The notes: a model not told the origin generated them from the letters alone. A stretch of DNA of 64,000 nt from Leptospira congkakensis (GCF_004770265.1 NZ_RQGQ01000016.1:248001-312000); one strand, 5' to 3'; shown: positions 18,230 through 28,900, counted from the stretch's first letter. Made by a program: numbers and translations.

Positions 18230-18718
18230 ATGATCGGTATGAAAACACTGGTTCGGAAGATTCTGTTTATTGTTTTTGCTCAAACTTATATTGTTGGAAT
18301 TCTAATATTGTTTCTAGGCTGTGCAAGTCTCCTTCCTCCCGAAAGACGAGTGTATCCAAACAATCCAGTCCTTTTACCAAAGGACATCGACATTCATCAA
18401 TGGATGGAAACAAAGCTAAAGCAACACCCGAAAAGGCTGGGATCCAGACAAATGAATCAAGGTGAATATAAATTCACTTACTTTCGTAAAGAGTTTACGT
18501 CTCTAGGTTCTTATCGCGCATGCACCGGACTAATTCGTAGCGTGAATCCAGAGCAGATAGAACTCTACAATCTTATTTCGATGATCAATCATGGTAATTA
18601 TACAACAAATAAGAGATCGAAAGGCGGGGACTTAGGTCCCATGAATGAAAAAGAAAGAACCGAAATCCTCCTTCCTTGTATCGAAGAATTTTTGGAACCA
18701 CCTGGGAGCAAAGAATGA
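18230..18718 (+). CDS. Lipoprotein, paralogue B of a duplicated pair
   Basis: A 162-residue paralogue of the 16938 gene. The signal (RKILFIVFAQTYIVGILILFL) ends in the lipobox FLGC, followed by CASLLPPERRVYPNNP. The conserved tail GGDLGPMNEKERTEILLPC is intact while the middle is diverged, which suggests an old duplication with the ends under selection. ATG 18239 is an alternative start. Function unknown. Confidence 0.75.
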   Translation: MIGMKTLVRKILFIVFAQTYIVGILILFLGCASLLPPERRVYPNNPVLLPKDIDIHQWMETKLKQHPKRLGSRQMNQGEYKFTYFRKEFTSLGSYRACTGLIRSVNPEQIELYNLISMINHGNYTTNKRSKGGDLGPMNEKERTEILLPCIEEFLEPPGSKE

Positions 18719-18736
18719 CTTACCAAAAGAATAAAA

Positions 18737-20518
18737 CTATGATCCAACCTTAACCTTTTCGTCGGCATTGCCAGTATAACGAATCAGACCAAAAGTCAAA
18801 TCATCTTGGATGGCGGTGATTCCTCCGGAAATTTGAATGACCGATTGGAAAACTTGGTCTCGAATTTCTTTTAATGGTAATCCCCGTATATCACGAATTA
18901 AGTGGAGTAACCTTTCTTCTCCAAACATTTGTAAGGATTCCGGTTCTCTTGCTTCGGTCAAACCATCGGTCAACATCACAATTAAATCCCCTGTTTCGAG
19001 TTGGAATCTTTCTTCTTCTGCTAAGATGGCAAAAATAGGAGTGATGATCCTTCCCATGGGTTTCAAACTTACCAGTGCTCCCGATTTACGAATGATAAAA
19101 AGGGGAAAGTGGCCGGCTCTGGCAAAAGTTAGTGATCCAGAGTCTGTGTGAAGATGGAGTAAACTCGCAGTTACAAAATGTTCCCTAAGGTTAGGAATGA
19201 TTTGAGTCCGAATGGATTCTAAATTTTCTTTTAGGTCAGAAGGATCTTCTTTCCATTTGTCGAGAGATGTTTTGACAAGAGCACTTAGAAGAGCAGCAGG
19301 AATCCCGTGACCCGAAACGTCACAAATAAAAACACCTAATTCTTGTTTTTCGGGTCTCCAAACAATATCATACAAATCCCCGCCAACTTTCATCATGGGA
19401 ATGTTTTTAAAAAGAATTTCCACACCTTCTGGAAAAATTTCTTTTTGAGGAAAAAGAGATTCTTGGATGCGTTTGGCCATATCCAATTGTTTTTCGATTT
19501 CCACTCGTTGTTCTTCAATGACGGCAGTTCTTTCTAAAACTTTTTTTTCCAACTCTTCATTGGCTTTTTCTTTTAGTTCATTTAGAACTTGCAAAGAGTT
19601 CAAAGAGGCTTGTTGTGCCCTTTCTCTTTCTCTAGTGGCTGTCACCAAAAAGTAGGCAATCCCGCTGATACAAAACAAAAAGGCATCCAAAAAAATAAGA
19701 GAGTCGTTGATGGAGAGACCTGTTTCGTCCCTTCTTGCAAAAACACCTTTCCCATCTATGGTGAGTGTAACAGCTGTAAAGGCGAGTACAACGGTGGCAA
19801 GTGTAGCACCGAATTGTCTGAACCGAATGCTTGTGACGATAACAAAAGGAATGGGTAAAAAGAGAAGAGGCCATTCATCACTAAAAGCAATGGTTCCCGA
19901 AATATAAACCAGTATGATCCAAAGTAGAAGTTCGATTTGTTTATGAAGTTCTAATTTTAGTTTTGCCTTTGGGTGGAACCAAACATAGAGTAGGGGGGCT
20001 ACAATGAGAAAACCCAACATCTCTCCCGAAAACCAAGTAAAGAACACATTGAAATAAAGTTCAGTGGTTAAAAAGTCCCAATACCATAAACTTGTTACAC
20101 CGAGCACGGTGCTAATAAACGATCCAGGGATGGTTCCGATACTTAAGAAATAAATTAAGTTTCTGGTAGAGTAGATGGGGTCTGCTTTTTCTGAGACCCT
20201 CTTGATGATTCTGTAGTTTACATAACTACTGAGTGTGTTACCAATCCCTATAATAATTGCTGTTTGAATGTGCGGGTTATTAAAAAAATTAGCTAAGGTA
20301 GCACCAATATAAATTCCAGGAAGGGCAATGGGACCAAGAAGAAGGAGGGAAGCTAAACCCACACCTTCCGGTGGCCAAACAGGAGATACTTGGCTATTTA
20401 AGAAGGCAATTTTAAAACCAATTTGAGCAGAGATGAAATACCCAATAAAGATGATGGGTGTCCAAATCAAAATTCTTGTATATAGGACAGTCTTCATCCG
20501 GATTGAAGCATTTCCCAT
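18737..20518 (-). CDS. MASE1-SpoIIE (PP2C-type) membrane phosphatase
   Basis: A 593-residue sensor: about eight membrane segments of a MASE1 module (residues 10-300, with SPVWPPEGVGLASLLL typical of MASE1), a coiled coil at 305-350 (ELKEKANEELEKKVLERTAVIEEQ), and a SpoIIE/PP2C Ser/Thr phosphatase at 360-585. The metal aspartates are in VGGDLYDIV, CDVSGHGIPAAL and LTDGLTEAREP. Such proteins dephosphorylate anti-sigma-factor antagonists, so it probably controls a stress sigma factor or other switch from a membrane signal. The partner is not adjacent. Its start overlaps the upstream ABC-F gene end. Confidence 0.9.
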   Translation of the reverse strand: MGNASIRMKTVLYTRILIWTPIIFIGYFISAQIGFKIAFLNSQVSPVWPPEGVGLASLLLLGPIALPGIYIGATLANFFNNPHIQTAIIIGIGNTLSSYVNYRIIKRVSEKADPIYSTRNLIYFLSIGTIPGSFISTVLGVTSLWYWDFLTTELYFNVFFTWFSGEMLGFLIVAPLLYVWFHPKAKLKLELHKQIELLLWIILVYISGTIAFSDEWPLLFLPIPFVIVTSIRFRQFGATLATVVLAFTAVTLTIDGKGVFARRDETGLSINDSLIFLDAFLFCISGIAYFLVTATRERERAQQASLNSLQVLNELKEKANEELEKKVLERTAVIEEQRVEIEKQLDMAKRIQESLFPQKEIFPEGVEILFKNIPMMKVGGDLYDIVWRPEKQELGVFICDVSGHGIPAALLSALVKTSLDKWKEDPSDLKENLESIRTQIIPNLREHFVTASLLHLHTDSGSLTFARAGHFPLFIIRKSGALVSLKPMGRIITPIFAILAEEERFQLETGDLIVMLTDGLTEAREPESLQMFGEERLLHLIRDIRGLPLKEIRDQVFQSVIQISGGITAIQDDLTFGLIRYTGNADEKVKVGS

Positions 20519-22371
20519 TCCTCCATTTTGTAAAGAATTTCCGCTTCTATCTTTTGGATTTCTTCAGATATTTTTTGAAGTTCCGTATGATCATTTGCGA
20601 ATGTACTCAATTTCTTTTCTAGTTCTTGTTTGGAGGATTCGAGTTTGGCAATCTCTGACTCTAGTTTGGAGAGTTTCTTTTGGTCTTGTTTTGATTTTTG
20701 TGGTTTGTCCGAAACTACTGTCGCTTGCGGAGCTTCTTTTGGTTTTGGGGAACTTTGTTCGTTTTCTAATTCTAAAGAATCGGTTTCCAAAAACGAAGAG
20801 AAGGTTCCAATGTAATGATCCAGTTTTCCTTCTTTTCTAAAAATGAGCAGGCTTTCTGCTGTACGGTCGAGGAAATAACGGTCGTGAGAAACAATCACAA
20901 CAGTACCTGGAAATTCATCTAAAAAGGATTCTAAAACAGAAAGTGTTTGGATGTCCAAATCATTGGTTGGTTCATCTAAGATGAGAAAGTTTGGACCCGT
21001 CATTAAGATCTGAACAAGGAAAAGGCGACGCCTTTCACCTCCAGATAGTTTGGCGATGGGTGTGTATTGTAATTTTCCGTCAAAGAGAAACCTCTCCAAC
21101 ATTTTTGAGGCAGAAATTTTTTCACCGGATTCGGTTTCTATCATTTCCCCAGCAACATCTTTGATATAATCTAATACATTTCTTTCTAGAGGAAGTTCGG
21201 AACTGGTTTGGTCAAAATATCCTACCTTCGTATTCATTCCTGGTTTGATGAATCCACTATCAGGCGTAATGCGACCTGCCATCAAATTCAAAAGTGTTGA
21301 TTTTCCAATTCCGTTTGGTCCAATGATACCGAGTCTTTCTTTTGCTTTGAAAGTATATGTGAAATCATTGATGAGCAATCGATCGGCAATTCCTTTTTTC
21401 AAATTATGAATTTCTAAAATGGTTTTCCCTTGGCGTTTAGCAGCAACACTCAGTTCTAAATCCTTTTGTATTTCTCGTTTTTCTCTATTTTGGAGGTCGC
21501 TTGCACGATCAATCCTAGCTTTTTGTTTTGTGGATCGTGCTTTGGGTTGTCGTTTCAACCATTTCACTTCTTGTTTTAGAAATTGTTTGATTTTATCTTC
21601 TTGTTTTTGAAGGGTTTCTTCTCTTTCCACTTTTCGTTCTAAATAAATGGAATAGTTTCCTTCATAAACAAAGTGACTCCCGCGGTCGAGTTCCAAAATT
21701 TTAGTTACAATTCGATCTAAAAAATAACGATCGTGGGTGATGAGGAGGATGGCTTTGTCTAGTCCTGCTAAATAATCTTCTAACCATAAGATGGATTTTA
21801 CATCCAAGTGGTTTGTTGGTTCATCTAAAATGAGTAAATTACTTTCATCAATCAGTGATTTTGCGAGTTCTACTTTTTTAAGCATCCCTCCAGACAACTC
21901 GGACATTTTTCTTTCTAACTTCTCAACACCTAACTCTTTTAATATGGATTTTACTTGTTGTTCGTAGTCCCATGCGGACAGTCTGTCCATCTCTTGGGAA
22001 ATTTCTGTAAACTCATCATCTAGTCCTTCTTCACCTTCACTCATTCGTTCGCAAATGTCTTCGTAACGGCGAATGGTTTTGACAAGTTTGTTATCACCCT
22101 TATAAATATGATCCAGAATGGTTTCGTTTTGGTCAAAGACCGGATTTTGATCGAGGATAGAAATTTTAAGATTATTGTTTTTGATGATTTGTCCGGAATC
22201 CGTTTCTTCTTTTCCAAGAAGGGCTCGGAGTAGGGTGGATTTTCCAGATCCATTGATACCAACAATGGCAAGTTTTTCTCCTTCGCTGATAGAGAAATCA
22301 AGGTTTGAAAAAAGTTTTTTTTCGCCGATGGTTTTGGAAAGTTTGGAAACGGAGACTAGCACAATGTCCAT
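20494..22371 (-). CDS. uup: ABC-F family ATP-binding protein (Uup-like)
   Basis: A 625-residue soluble protein with two ABC ATPase domains (Walker A GINGSGKST near residue 40 and GPNGIGKST near 355; signature LSGGM and LSGGERRR; Walker B LLILDEPTN and FLILDEPTN), the ABC-F linker rich in Arg/Lys (QEVKWLKRQPKARSTKQKARID) between them, and a C-terminal coiled coil at about 540-620 as in Uup. No membrane domain is present. ABC-F proteins act on the ribosome; the Uup type is linked to relief of translation stalls or DNA-related phenotypes. The last codons overlap the downstream MASE1 gene by 25 bases, so the two are likely co-transcribed. Confidence 0.9.
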   Translation of the reverse strand: MDIVLVSVSKLSKTIGEKKLFSNLDFSISEGEKLAIVGINGSGKSTLLRALLGKEETDSGQIIKNNNLKISILDQNPVFDQNETILDHIYKGDNKLVKTIRRYEDICERMSEGEEGLDDEFTEISQEMDRLSAWDYEQQVKSILKELGVEKLERKMSELSGGMLKKVELAKSLIDESNLLILDEPTNHLDVKSILWLEDYLAGLDKAILLITHDRYFLDRIVTKILELDRGSHFVYEGNYSIYLERKVEREETLQKQEDKIKQFLKQEVKWLKRQPKARSTKQKARIDRASDLQNREKREIQKDLELSVAAKRQGKTILEIHNLKKGIADRLLINDFTYTFKAKERLGIIGPNGIGKSTLLNLMAGRITPDSGFIKPGMNTKVGYFDQTSSELPLERNVLDYIKDVAGEMIETESGEKISASKMLERFLFDGKLQYTPIAKLSGGERRRLFLVQILMTGPNFLILDEPTNDLDIQTLSVLESFLDEFPGTVVIVSHDRYFLDRTAESLLIFRKEGKLDHYIGTFSSFLETDSLELENEQSSPKPKEAPQATVVSDKPQKSKQDQKKLSKLESEIAKLESSKQELEKKLSTFANDHTELQKISEEIQKIEAEILYKMEEWEMLQSG

Positions 22372-22514
22372 GAGATGGAAATGGGGTCATTCGGACAATC
22401 TCATTCAATATTTTGTTATGAATGTACATCTGATTTATCGACTTTGTATTGGTTTTTAAGATTTTCGGTTTTTTCGCATTCTCTCCGTTTCACATAACTT
22501 CCTTACTGGGTTAT

Positions 22515-23381
22515 ATGTTATCGAACGGACAAGATGAATTATACAATTCTATACTCAGTCGGCAATCCATCCCCGAATCAGTGGTGGGTGGCAAACAAGT
22601 GGCCAACCGTTTTTTGGAGGAATTGTTCTCCATCCTGTTTTCAGGATATCATTCTGAACGTAACTTCACTTCCAAAGATCAAATTTCTGACCAGTTGGAA
22701 CTCTTTCGAATTCGTTGGAAAAACTTACTCGAACCTTATGCTACCTATGCGGACAAAGAACTTGGCCGTGTGGTTGCGTTAGATGATATTTTACATAACT
22801 TTGTTGCCAAACTTCCTGGATTGTATGAATGGATGTGGGAAGATGCAGAAGCTGCCTTTTTAGGAGATCCTGCTGCAGAAAGTATCCATGAAGTCATTCT
22901 CGCCTATTCAGGGTTTTACGCCGGTGCTGTCCACCGAGTGGCTAATTATTTTTTTAAGTCTTCATTGCCTATTTTTCCAAAACTTTTGTCTGGTGTGGCT
23001 CAAGAGGCAACAGGAATTGATATCCATCCCGGTGCGGAAATTGGAAGAGCCTTTTTTATGGATCATGGAACAGGGATTGTGATCGGCGAAACCACTCATA
23101 TCGCAGACAATGTAAAAATTTACCAAGGTGTTACACTCGGCGCATTGTCGGTAAACAAGTCTTTGGCGAAGCAAAAACGCCATCCCACAATTGAAGAGGG
23201 TGTTGTGATTTATGCAGGAGCTACAATTCTCGGTGGAGAAACGGTGATTGGGAAACAATCCATCATCGGAGGGAATGCTTGGATTACCCAAAGCATTCCT
23301 CCTTATTCCGTTGTGTATCAGAAATCAGAAGTGCGAGTCAGAAGTTCGAATGAAATCCAAGGTTTGGATTTCACCATTTGA
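22515..23381 (+). CDS. cysE: Serine O-acetyltransferase (left-handed beta-helix)
   Basis: I take ATG 22515 (288 aa). The N-terminal helical part is followed by the acetyltransferase core: GVAQEATGIDIHPGAEIGRAFFMDHGTGIVIGETTHIADNVKIYQGVTLGALS in outline, with the conserved Asp-His (MDHGTG) and the hexapeptide repeats that form the left-handed helix, ending in GGNAWITQSIPPYSVVYQ. It makes O-acetylserine, the precursor of cysteine. The longer N-terminus resembles the EpsC-type enzymes. It ends 7 bases from the convergent cysteine desulfurase of the encapsulin locus; serine acetyltransferases are known neighbours of family 2A encapsulins. Confidence 0.9.
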   Translation: MLSNGQDELYNSILSRQSIPESVVGGKQVANRFLEELFSILFSGYHSERNFTSKDQISDQLELFRIRWKNLLEPYATYADKELGRVVALDDILHNFVAKLPGLYEWMWEDAEAAFLGDPAAESIHEVILAYSGFYAGAVHRVANYFFKSSLPIFPKLLSGVAQEATGIDIHPGAEIGRAFFMDHGTGIVIGETTHIADNVKIYQGVTLGALSVNKSLAKQKRHPTIEEGVVIYAGATILGGETVIGKQSIIGGNAWITQSIPPYSVVYQKSEVRVRSSNEIQGLDFTI

Positions 23382-23388
23382 ACTAGAA

Positions 23389-24912
23389 CTAAATCCCAAT
23401 CCGATTCTGGCTTCCTAACCCGTACAACACTCGGATGAGTGCATCAATGTCTTCACAAGAATTGTAAAAAGCAAGGGAAGGTCTCACTGTTGATTCCAAT
23501 CCAAATCTTCTTAAGATTGGTTGGGCACAGTGGTGTCCTGCTCTTACAGCAATCCCTTCTTCTGCTAGCTTTTTTCCAATCGCTTCAGTTTTGAAACCAT
23601 CAATGACAAAGGACAACACACCCGCTTTGTCTTTAGCTGTTCCGATCAAACGTAGGCCTGGAACCTTTAACAATTCTTTGGTGCCATATTCCAATAGATC
23701 GTGTTCGAAGGCTGAAATTTGTTTCATTCCAAATCGGTTCAGATATTCGATTGCAGCGCCAAGCCCAACAGCATCAGCGATGTTTCCGGTTCCTGCTTCA
23801 AATCGAAACGGTGCTTCTTGGAAGGTAGTGTGATCAAAGTTGACATCTTTAATCATATTCCCTCCGCCTTGCCAAGGAGGCAAACTGTCGAGAATGGATT
23901 TTTTTCCATAAACCACACCAATACCCGTTGGAGCAAAAAGTTTGTGACCACTAAACACAAAGAAGTCGCAATCAATCTCCTGAACATTCACTGGCATATG
24001 TGATACGGACTGAGCTCCATCCACAATCACAAGGGCTCCCACTTTATGAGCTGACTTTGTCATCTCCTCTACCGGGACCACTGTTCCTAAAGCATTCGAA
24101 ACTTGTGTGATGGATACAATCTTTGTTTTGGAGTTTAGCAAACGTTCGTATTCGCTTAGAATGATTTGTCCTGAATCATCTACGGGAGCGACTCGTAACT
24201 TTGCACCTTTTTTAGCACAGACCATTTGCCAAGGAACAATGTTTGCGTGGTGTTCCAAATGAGTGATTAGAATTTCATCACCCGATTGGATGTGTTTGTC
24301 AGATAAAATATTGGAAAGGAGATTGATTCCTTCTGTGGTTCCTCTGACAAAAACAATTTCTTCAACACTCCCGGCTCCAATAAACCCTTGGACAAGTGAC
24401 CTAGCTTTTTCATAAGCATCGGTGGATCTTGCTGCTAGAGTATGGGCTGCACGATGGATATTGGAATTCTCATGTAGATAAAAATGAGATAATCTTTCTA
24501 TCACCGAAGTTGGTTTTTGCGTGGTAGCCGCATTGTCGAGCCAAACCAAAGGTTTCCCATTGACTGTTTCGGTTAGGATAGGAAAATCTCTTCTTGCGGA
24601 CGCGAGATTCCCACCACCTGACTGCGGTATGTTGATATTTGGAAAAGACTGAAAATCAGAATAGGAAAAACCTGTGTCTGTTAATTTTAAGTCTTCTAAA
24701 TAAGGTAAGGACTCTTTTGGTAAATTTTGCGATAGCGAGTCATTTGATGGAAAACCTGTCGTGGAAACGTTACTTCCACCAAACGATTGCAAAACTCCAA
24801 ACATTTCCTTCGCCATTTTTTCTAATGTTTTTTCATCAGGAAACTGCGACGGGGAACCATTGATGAACAAGTCCGGTTTTAATTTTAAAAAACTCGGATC
24901 ATTTGTATTCAT
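23389..24912 (-). CDS. Cysteine desulfurase with N-terminal encapsulation extension (encapsulin cargo)
   Basis: Start at ATG 24912 (507 aa), overlapping the end of the shell gene by 14 bases. About residues 1-105 are a low-complexity Ser/Pro/Asn-rich extension absent from ordinary SufS. From about 108 it is a type II cysteine desulfurase: KPLVWLDNAATTQKP, THLEHHANIVPW, VDGAQSVSHM, the PLP lysine in FSGHKLFAPTGIG and the reactive cysteine in RAGHHCAQPILRRFG. It removes sulfur from cysteine as a persulfide. In family 2A encapsulins the cargo is such a desulfurase and its disordered N-terminus directs it into the shell. Residues SFPNINIP or SLPYLEDL in the extension could be the targeting part; that is a guess. 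Confidence 0.9.
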   Translation of the reverse strand: MNTNDPSFLKLKPDLFINGSPSQFPDEKTLEKMAKEMFGVLQSFGGSNVSTTGFPSNDSLSQNLPKESLPYLEDLKLTDTGFSYSDFQSFPNINIPQSGGGNLASARRDFPILTETVNGKPLVWLDNAATTQKPTSVIERLSHFYLHENSNIHRAAHTLAARSTDAYEKARSLVQGFIGAGSVEEIVFVRGTTEGINLLSNILSDKHIQSGDEILITHLEHHANIVPWQMVCAKKGAKLRVAPVDDSGQIILSEYERLLNSKTKIVSITQVSNALGTVVPVEEMTKSAHKVGALVIVDGAQSVSHMPVNVQEIDCDFFVFSGHKLFAPTGIGVVYGKKSILDSLPPWQGGGNMIKDVNFDHTTFQEAPFRFEAGTGNIADAVGLGAAIEYLNRFGMKQISAFEHDLLEYGTKELLKVPGLRLIGTAKDKAGVLSFVIDGFKTEAIGKKLAEEGIAVRAGHHCAQPILRRFGLESTVRPSLAFYNSCEDIDALIRVLYGLGSQNRIGI

Positions 24913-25834
24913 AATAATTTCCCACATCTACATTGTCGAGTGCAGCAATCGCATCGTCAGTGAGTATGGCTGCTGAGCAGTAGAGAGAAATCAAATAGGA
25001 TCCAATTGCTGATCGGTTAATTCCCATAAAACGAACAGAAAGTCCCGGAGTTTGTTCTCCTGGTAGGTTGGATTGATATAAACCTACAACCCCTTGTTTT
25101 TTTTCACCCACTCTCAAAAGTAAAATACTAGAAGTTCCTGCAGCAGACTTTGGATTGGTTTCGCCGTTCACAAGAAGTTTATCCGTAGGAATGAGTGGAA
25201 GTCCTCTCCAAGTTAAAAATTGTGCACCAAACAGAGTTACTGTGGCCGGTGGAACACCTCTTCTTGTACATTCACGACCAAAAGCAGCAATTGCAAGTGG
25301 GTGTGCTAAAAAGAAAGATGGTTCTTTCCAAACTTTAGTGATTAAATCATCTAAATCATCAGGAGTAGGAGGTCCTTTTCTTGTGTTAATTCTTTGGTGA
25401 GCCGGAACATTTTTTAATAATCCATAATCTTCATTATTGATGAGTTCCAATTCTTGTTTTTCTTTTACACTTTCAATGGCTAGTCTTAGTTGTTCATTGA
25501 TTTGTTCATGTGGAGAACTGTATAAATCAGAAACTCTGGTTTGTACATCAAGGATTGTGGAAATTAAACTAAGAGTGTATTCACGAGGTTTTTCTTCGTA
25601 GTTAACAAAAGTTTCTGGAAGTTCTTGTTCTCCCTTTTGTCCGCAAAGTACATCCACTTGCGTATTGGATTTAACACGGTTGACTCGGAGAACCCCTGCC
25701 TCTAAAGGTTTCCAATCAAGTAACCTAACTAAAAAACGTGGAGTGATTGCACCGTATTGTGCATTTGTTTTTACCGTATTTGCCAGTTGGCGTGCGGCTA
25801 AGTCTCCCAAAGCGTGTTGGGTTTGTTCTGCCAT
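24899..25834 (-). CDS. Family 2A encapsulin shell protein (SrpI-like)
   Basis: A 311-residue protein matching SrpI-type family 2A encapsulins, which have the HK97 phage-capsid fold. The typical start ALGDLAARQLANTVKTNAQYGAITPRFLVRLLDWKPLEAGV in outline is present, followed by VNRVKSN, the HAHPL-like segment (FFLAHPLAIAAFGRECTRRG), LTWRGLPLIPTDKL and the C-terminal YCSAAILTDDAIAALDNVDVG. There is no cyclic-nucleotide-binding insert of family 2B. About 60 copies are expected to form an icosahedral shell that holds the desulfurase coded by the overlapping next gene. A ribosome site AAGAGGTC precedes ATG 25834. Confidence 0.93.
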   Translation of the reverse strand: MAEQTQHALGDLAARQLANTVKTNAQYGAITPRFLVRLLDWKPLEAGVLRVNRVKSNTQVDVLCGQKGEQELPETFVNYEEKPREYTLSLISTILDVQTRVSDLYSSPHEQINEQLRLAIESVKEKQELELINNEDYGLLKNVPAHQRINTRKGPPTPDDLDDLITKVWKEPSFFLAHPLAIAAFGRECTRRGVPPATVTLFGAQFLTWRGLPLIPTDKLLVNGETNPKSAAGTSSILLLRVGEKKQGVVGLYQSNLPGEQTPGLSVRFMGINRSAIGSYLISLYCSAAILTDDAIAALDNVDVGNYYEYK

Positions 25835-25972
25835 AAATGACCTCTTTTTCGGAAATGGATCTTTAATGGTTGAATCATCGCTACAGACCGAATACGAGAA
25901 TCAATGGCTGTTATGAAAATAGGATTAAGTTTTGTGTGATATATTGTACAAATCGTCCAGAAGGTTAGCGGA

Positions 25973-28900
25973 TTACTCGATTTGTAGCCAATGTTTCATC
26001 TTTTCTGCGATGGTTTTTAAGACCACGGGTTTGGAAATATAGTCGTTCATTCCACAATCTAGGCAACGTTCTTCCTCACCTGACAGAGTTCCGGCGGTAA
26101 GTGCAATGATAGGAACCAATTTCCCATTTTCCAATTTGCGAATGGCTTTTGTGGCGTCGTATCCATTCATCTCTGGCATTTGTACATCCATAAAAACAAG
26201 TTGCGGTTCTGTTTGGATAAAATTCTCAACAGCCAGAGCTCCATTTTCTGCTTCGATGATGATGGTTCCTGGTAAAGATTTTTGAACAATGGCTTTGGTT
26301 AACATCATATTGACTGGATTGTCTTCCACAATCATCACTTTGATTTTTTCAGTAGTTTGGATGGGTTTTACTGGTTCATAATTTGGCGTTACCACTTCCG
26401 AACTTTTACCAGAAATCATTTTTTCTAAACTATCATATAAAATATTTGTTTGGATGGGTTTGAGTAAGATGGATTGGATTCCAAGTTCCCTTCCTTTTTT
26501 GTATATGGTTTCATCATTGGTTGATGTATGGAGAGAGAAAAATGGTTTTTTTAGTTTTTTTGTTTCGATGAATTTTTGAATTTTTTCTATAAATTCTAAT
26601 CCATTGATTTCTGGCATATTAAAATCTGTGATGATTACATCGTATATGGTTCCAGAGGAAATCATCTCAAAGGCATCCGTAGGTGAACGAAAACAATCTA
26701 CTTGGATTCCTTTATATGTTAACATTTCTTGGATTACAAATAAATTGGTTTCGTTGTCATCAATCACCATTACCTTTTTGATTTGATTCAGTTCTGGTTC
26801 TGTATTTCTTTCGTTATCGGCAAGAGTGATGATTTTGAAAAAGAATCTGGAACCTTTGTCGCGTTCCGACTCCAATTCCATTTTGGAATCAAAAAGATGT
26901 AATAGTTTGCTGGAAATCGATAACCCTAAACCAGTCCCACCAAACTGACGTGTGGTGGATGTATCGGCCTGCGAAAACACCTCGAAGATTTTGTCTCGAT
27001 TTTCGGGATTGATACCAATCCCGGTATCAATCACTTCAAATAGAAACTCATATTCATTGTTTTCTTTGGGTTCACTTGAGATTTTAATTTGAATTTCACC
27101 CTTTAAGGTGAACTTCAATGCGTTGCCAATTAGGTTTAATAGAATTTGGCGCAATCGCAAAGAATCGGCAAAAATATTTCTAGGAACTTTTGGTGAAATG
27201 TTGAGGATGAGTTCTAAGCCTTTTTCGTATGCTTTGTGTTTGACGATCTCTGCAATTTGATGGAGCAAATCATAAATATTGATTCTTTCCTTATAAAGTT
27301 CCATTTTCCCAGATTCAATTTTAGAAAAGTCTAATATATCGTTGATAAGGTCGAGGAGTGAACTTGCAGAAAGATATACGGTTTCCATATATTTTTTTTG
27401 CACTTCATTTAGGTCTGTCCGCATCAGTAAATCAGAGAACCCAATCACACCATTGAGTGGAGTTCTGATTTCATGGCTCATATTAGCAAGGAAGTCTGAT
27501 TTTGCTTGTGACGCTTTTTCCGCATTTTCGCGTGCGACGATAAGTGCTTTTTCGAGTAGTTTTCGATCAGTGATATCGGTATGGGTTCCGATCATTCGAA
27601 GGGGTTTGCCGTCTTCAGTCCATTCGATGACTTTTCCTCGGTCCAAAATCCATTTGTAGGATCCATTTTTGCATAACATTCGATGTTCGTTTACATAAAC
27701 GGAAGTTTTCCCTTCAAAATGTTTGTCTAAGTCTGCAAAATAATTAGGTTTGTCTTCAGGATGGACTCTCGATTCCCATTCCGAAATATCGGATCCTATT
27801 TCTTCTTCTGTATAACCTAACATGTTTTTCCATTGGTTGGAAAAAAATACTTTGTTGGTTTGAGAATTCCAATCCCAAATTCCATCTCCAGAACCTTCAA
27901 GGGCAAATTGCCAACGGCTTTCGCTAGCGCGTAACGCTTCTTCGGTGGCCTTGTGTGCGGAAATATCAATTCCAATTCCTAAGTATCCAGTAATTTCCCC
28001 TTTTTTGTTTTTACTCGCAGTGACAACAAGTTGAACCGGAAATTCTGTTTTGTCTTTTCGAACATAAGTCCATTCATGCGAATCATATTCGCTTAACTTT
28101 GCTCTATGTACAAAAGTGTCGAATCCTGAAATGGGAACTCCAAACTCGCGAGACAAAGCTACCGCCCTTTTTTGGATTTCTTCGGGTCTATGGAAAATTT
28201 CTGGAGATGTTTTTCCAACGACTTCATCTGCATCATATTGCAAATGGTATTCGGCACCTTTGTTGAAGTGGGTGATGATCCCATTTGTATCCGCACCAAT
28301 AATTGTTACGTGGGTTGTAGCATCTAAGATTGTTTCTAATTTGGCGAGAGCATCTTCTCTTTGTTTGTCGGAATTAACATTCTTTGTAATGTCTTGAAAA
28401 CTTCCAAAAACTCGGATACATTTCCCATCTTTAAATACAGAGTGTCCGATGGTTCGTGCCCATTTGAGATTTCCTAATTTTGTTTTGACTTGAAGGACTA
28501 AGTCATAGGAAGAACCATTGTTTACTGCATCGTTAAATGCTTCTAATAAAAGTTCTCGTTGTGATTCCACTGGATAAAATTCAAAAGCAGAATGAAGTAG
28601 AGGAACGTAATCATCCGGAACTTCGTGAATTCTTTTTGTTTCTTTTGCCCAATACAATGTGTTGTTGATTAAATCAACATCCCAGGCACCAACATTGGCT
28701 GCGGCATTGGTTTCTTCAAAAAGAAGTTTGATTCTTGTCAATTCATCTCTTTGTTTGATAATTTCTAATTCTTTGTCTTTTCGTTCCGTGATATCAATCA
28801 GATAAGAAATTTTTTCAGTAGGAAGAGAACTGAAATAACTAACCACACTATAATCAGAAACATGAATATAGGTTCCGTCTTGTTTTTTGAATCGATACTC

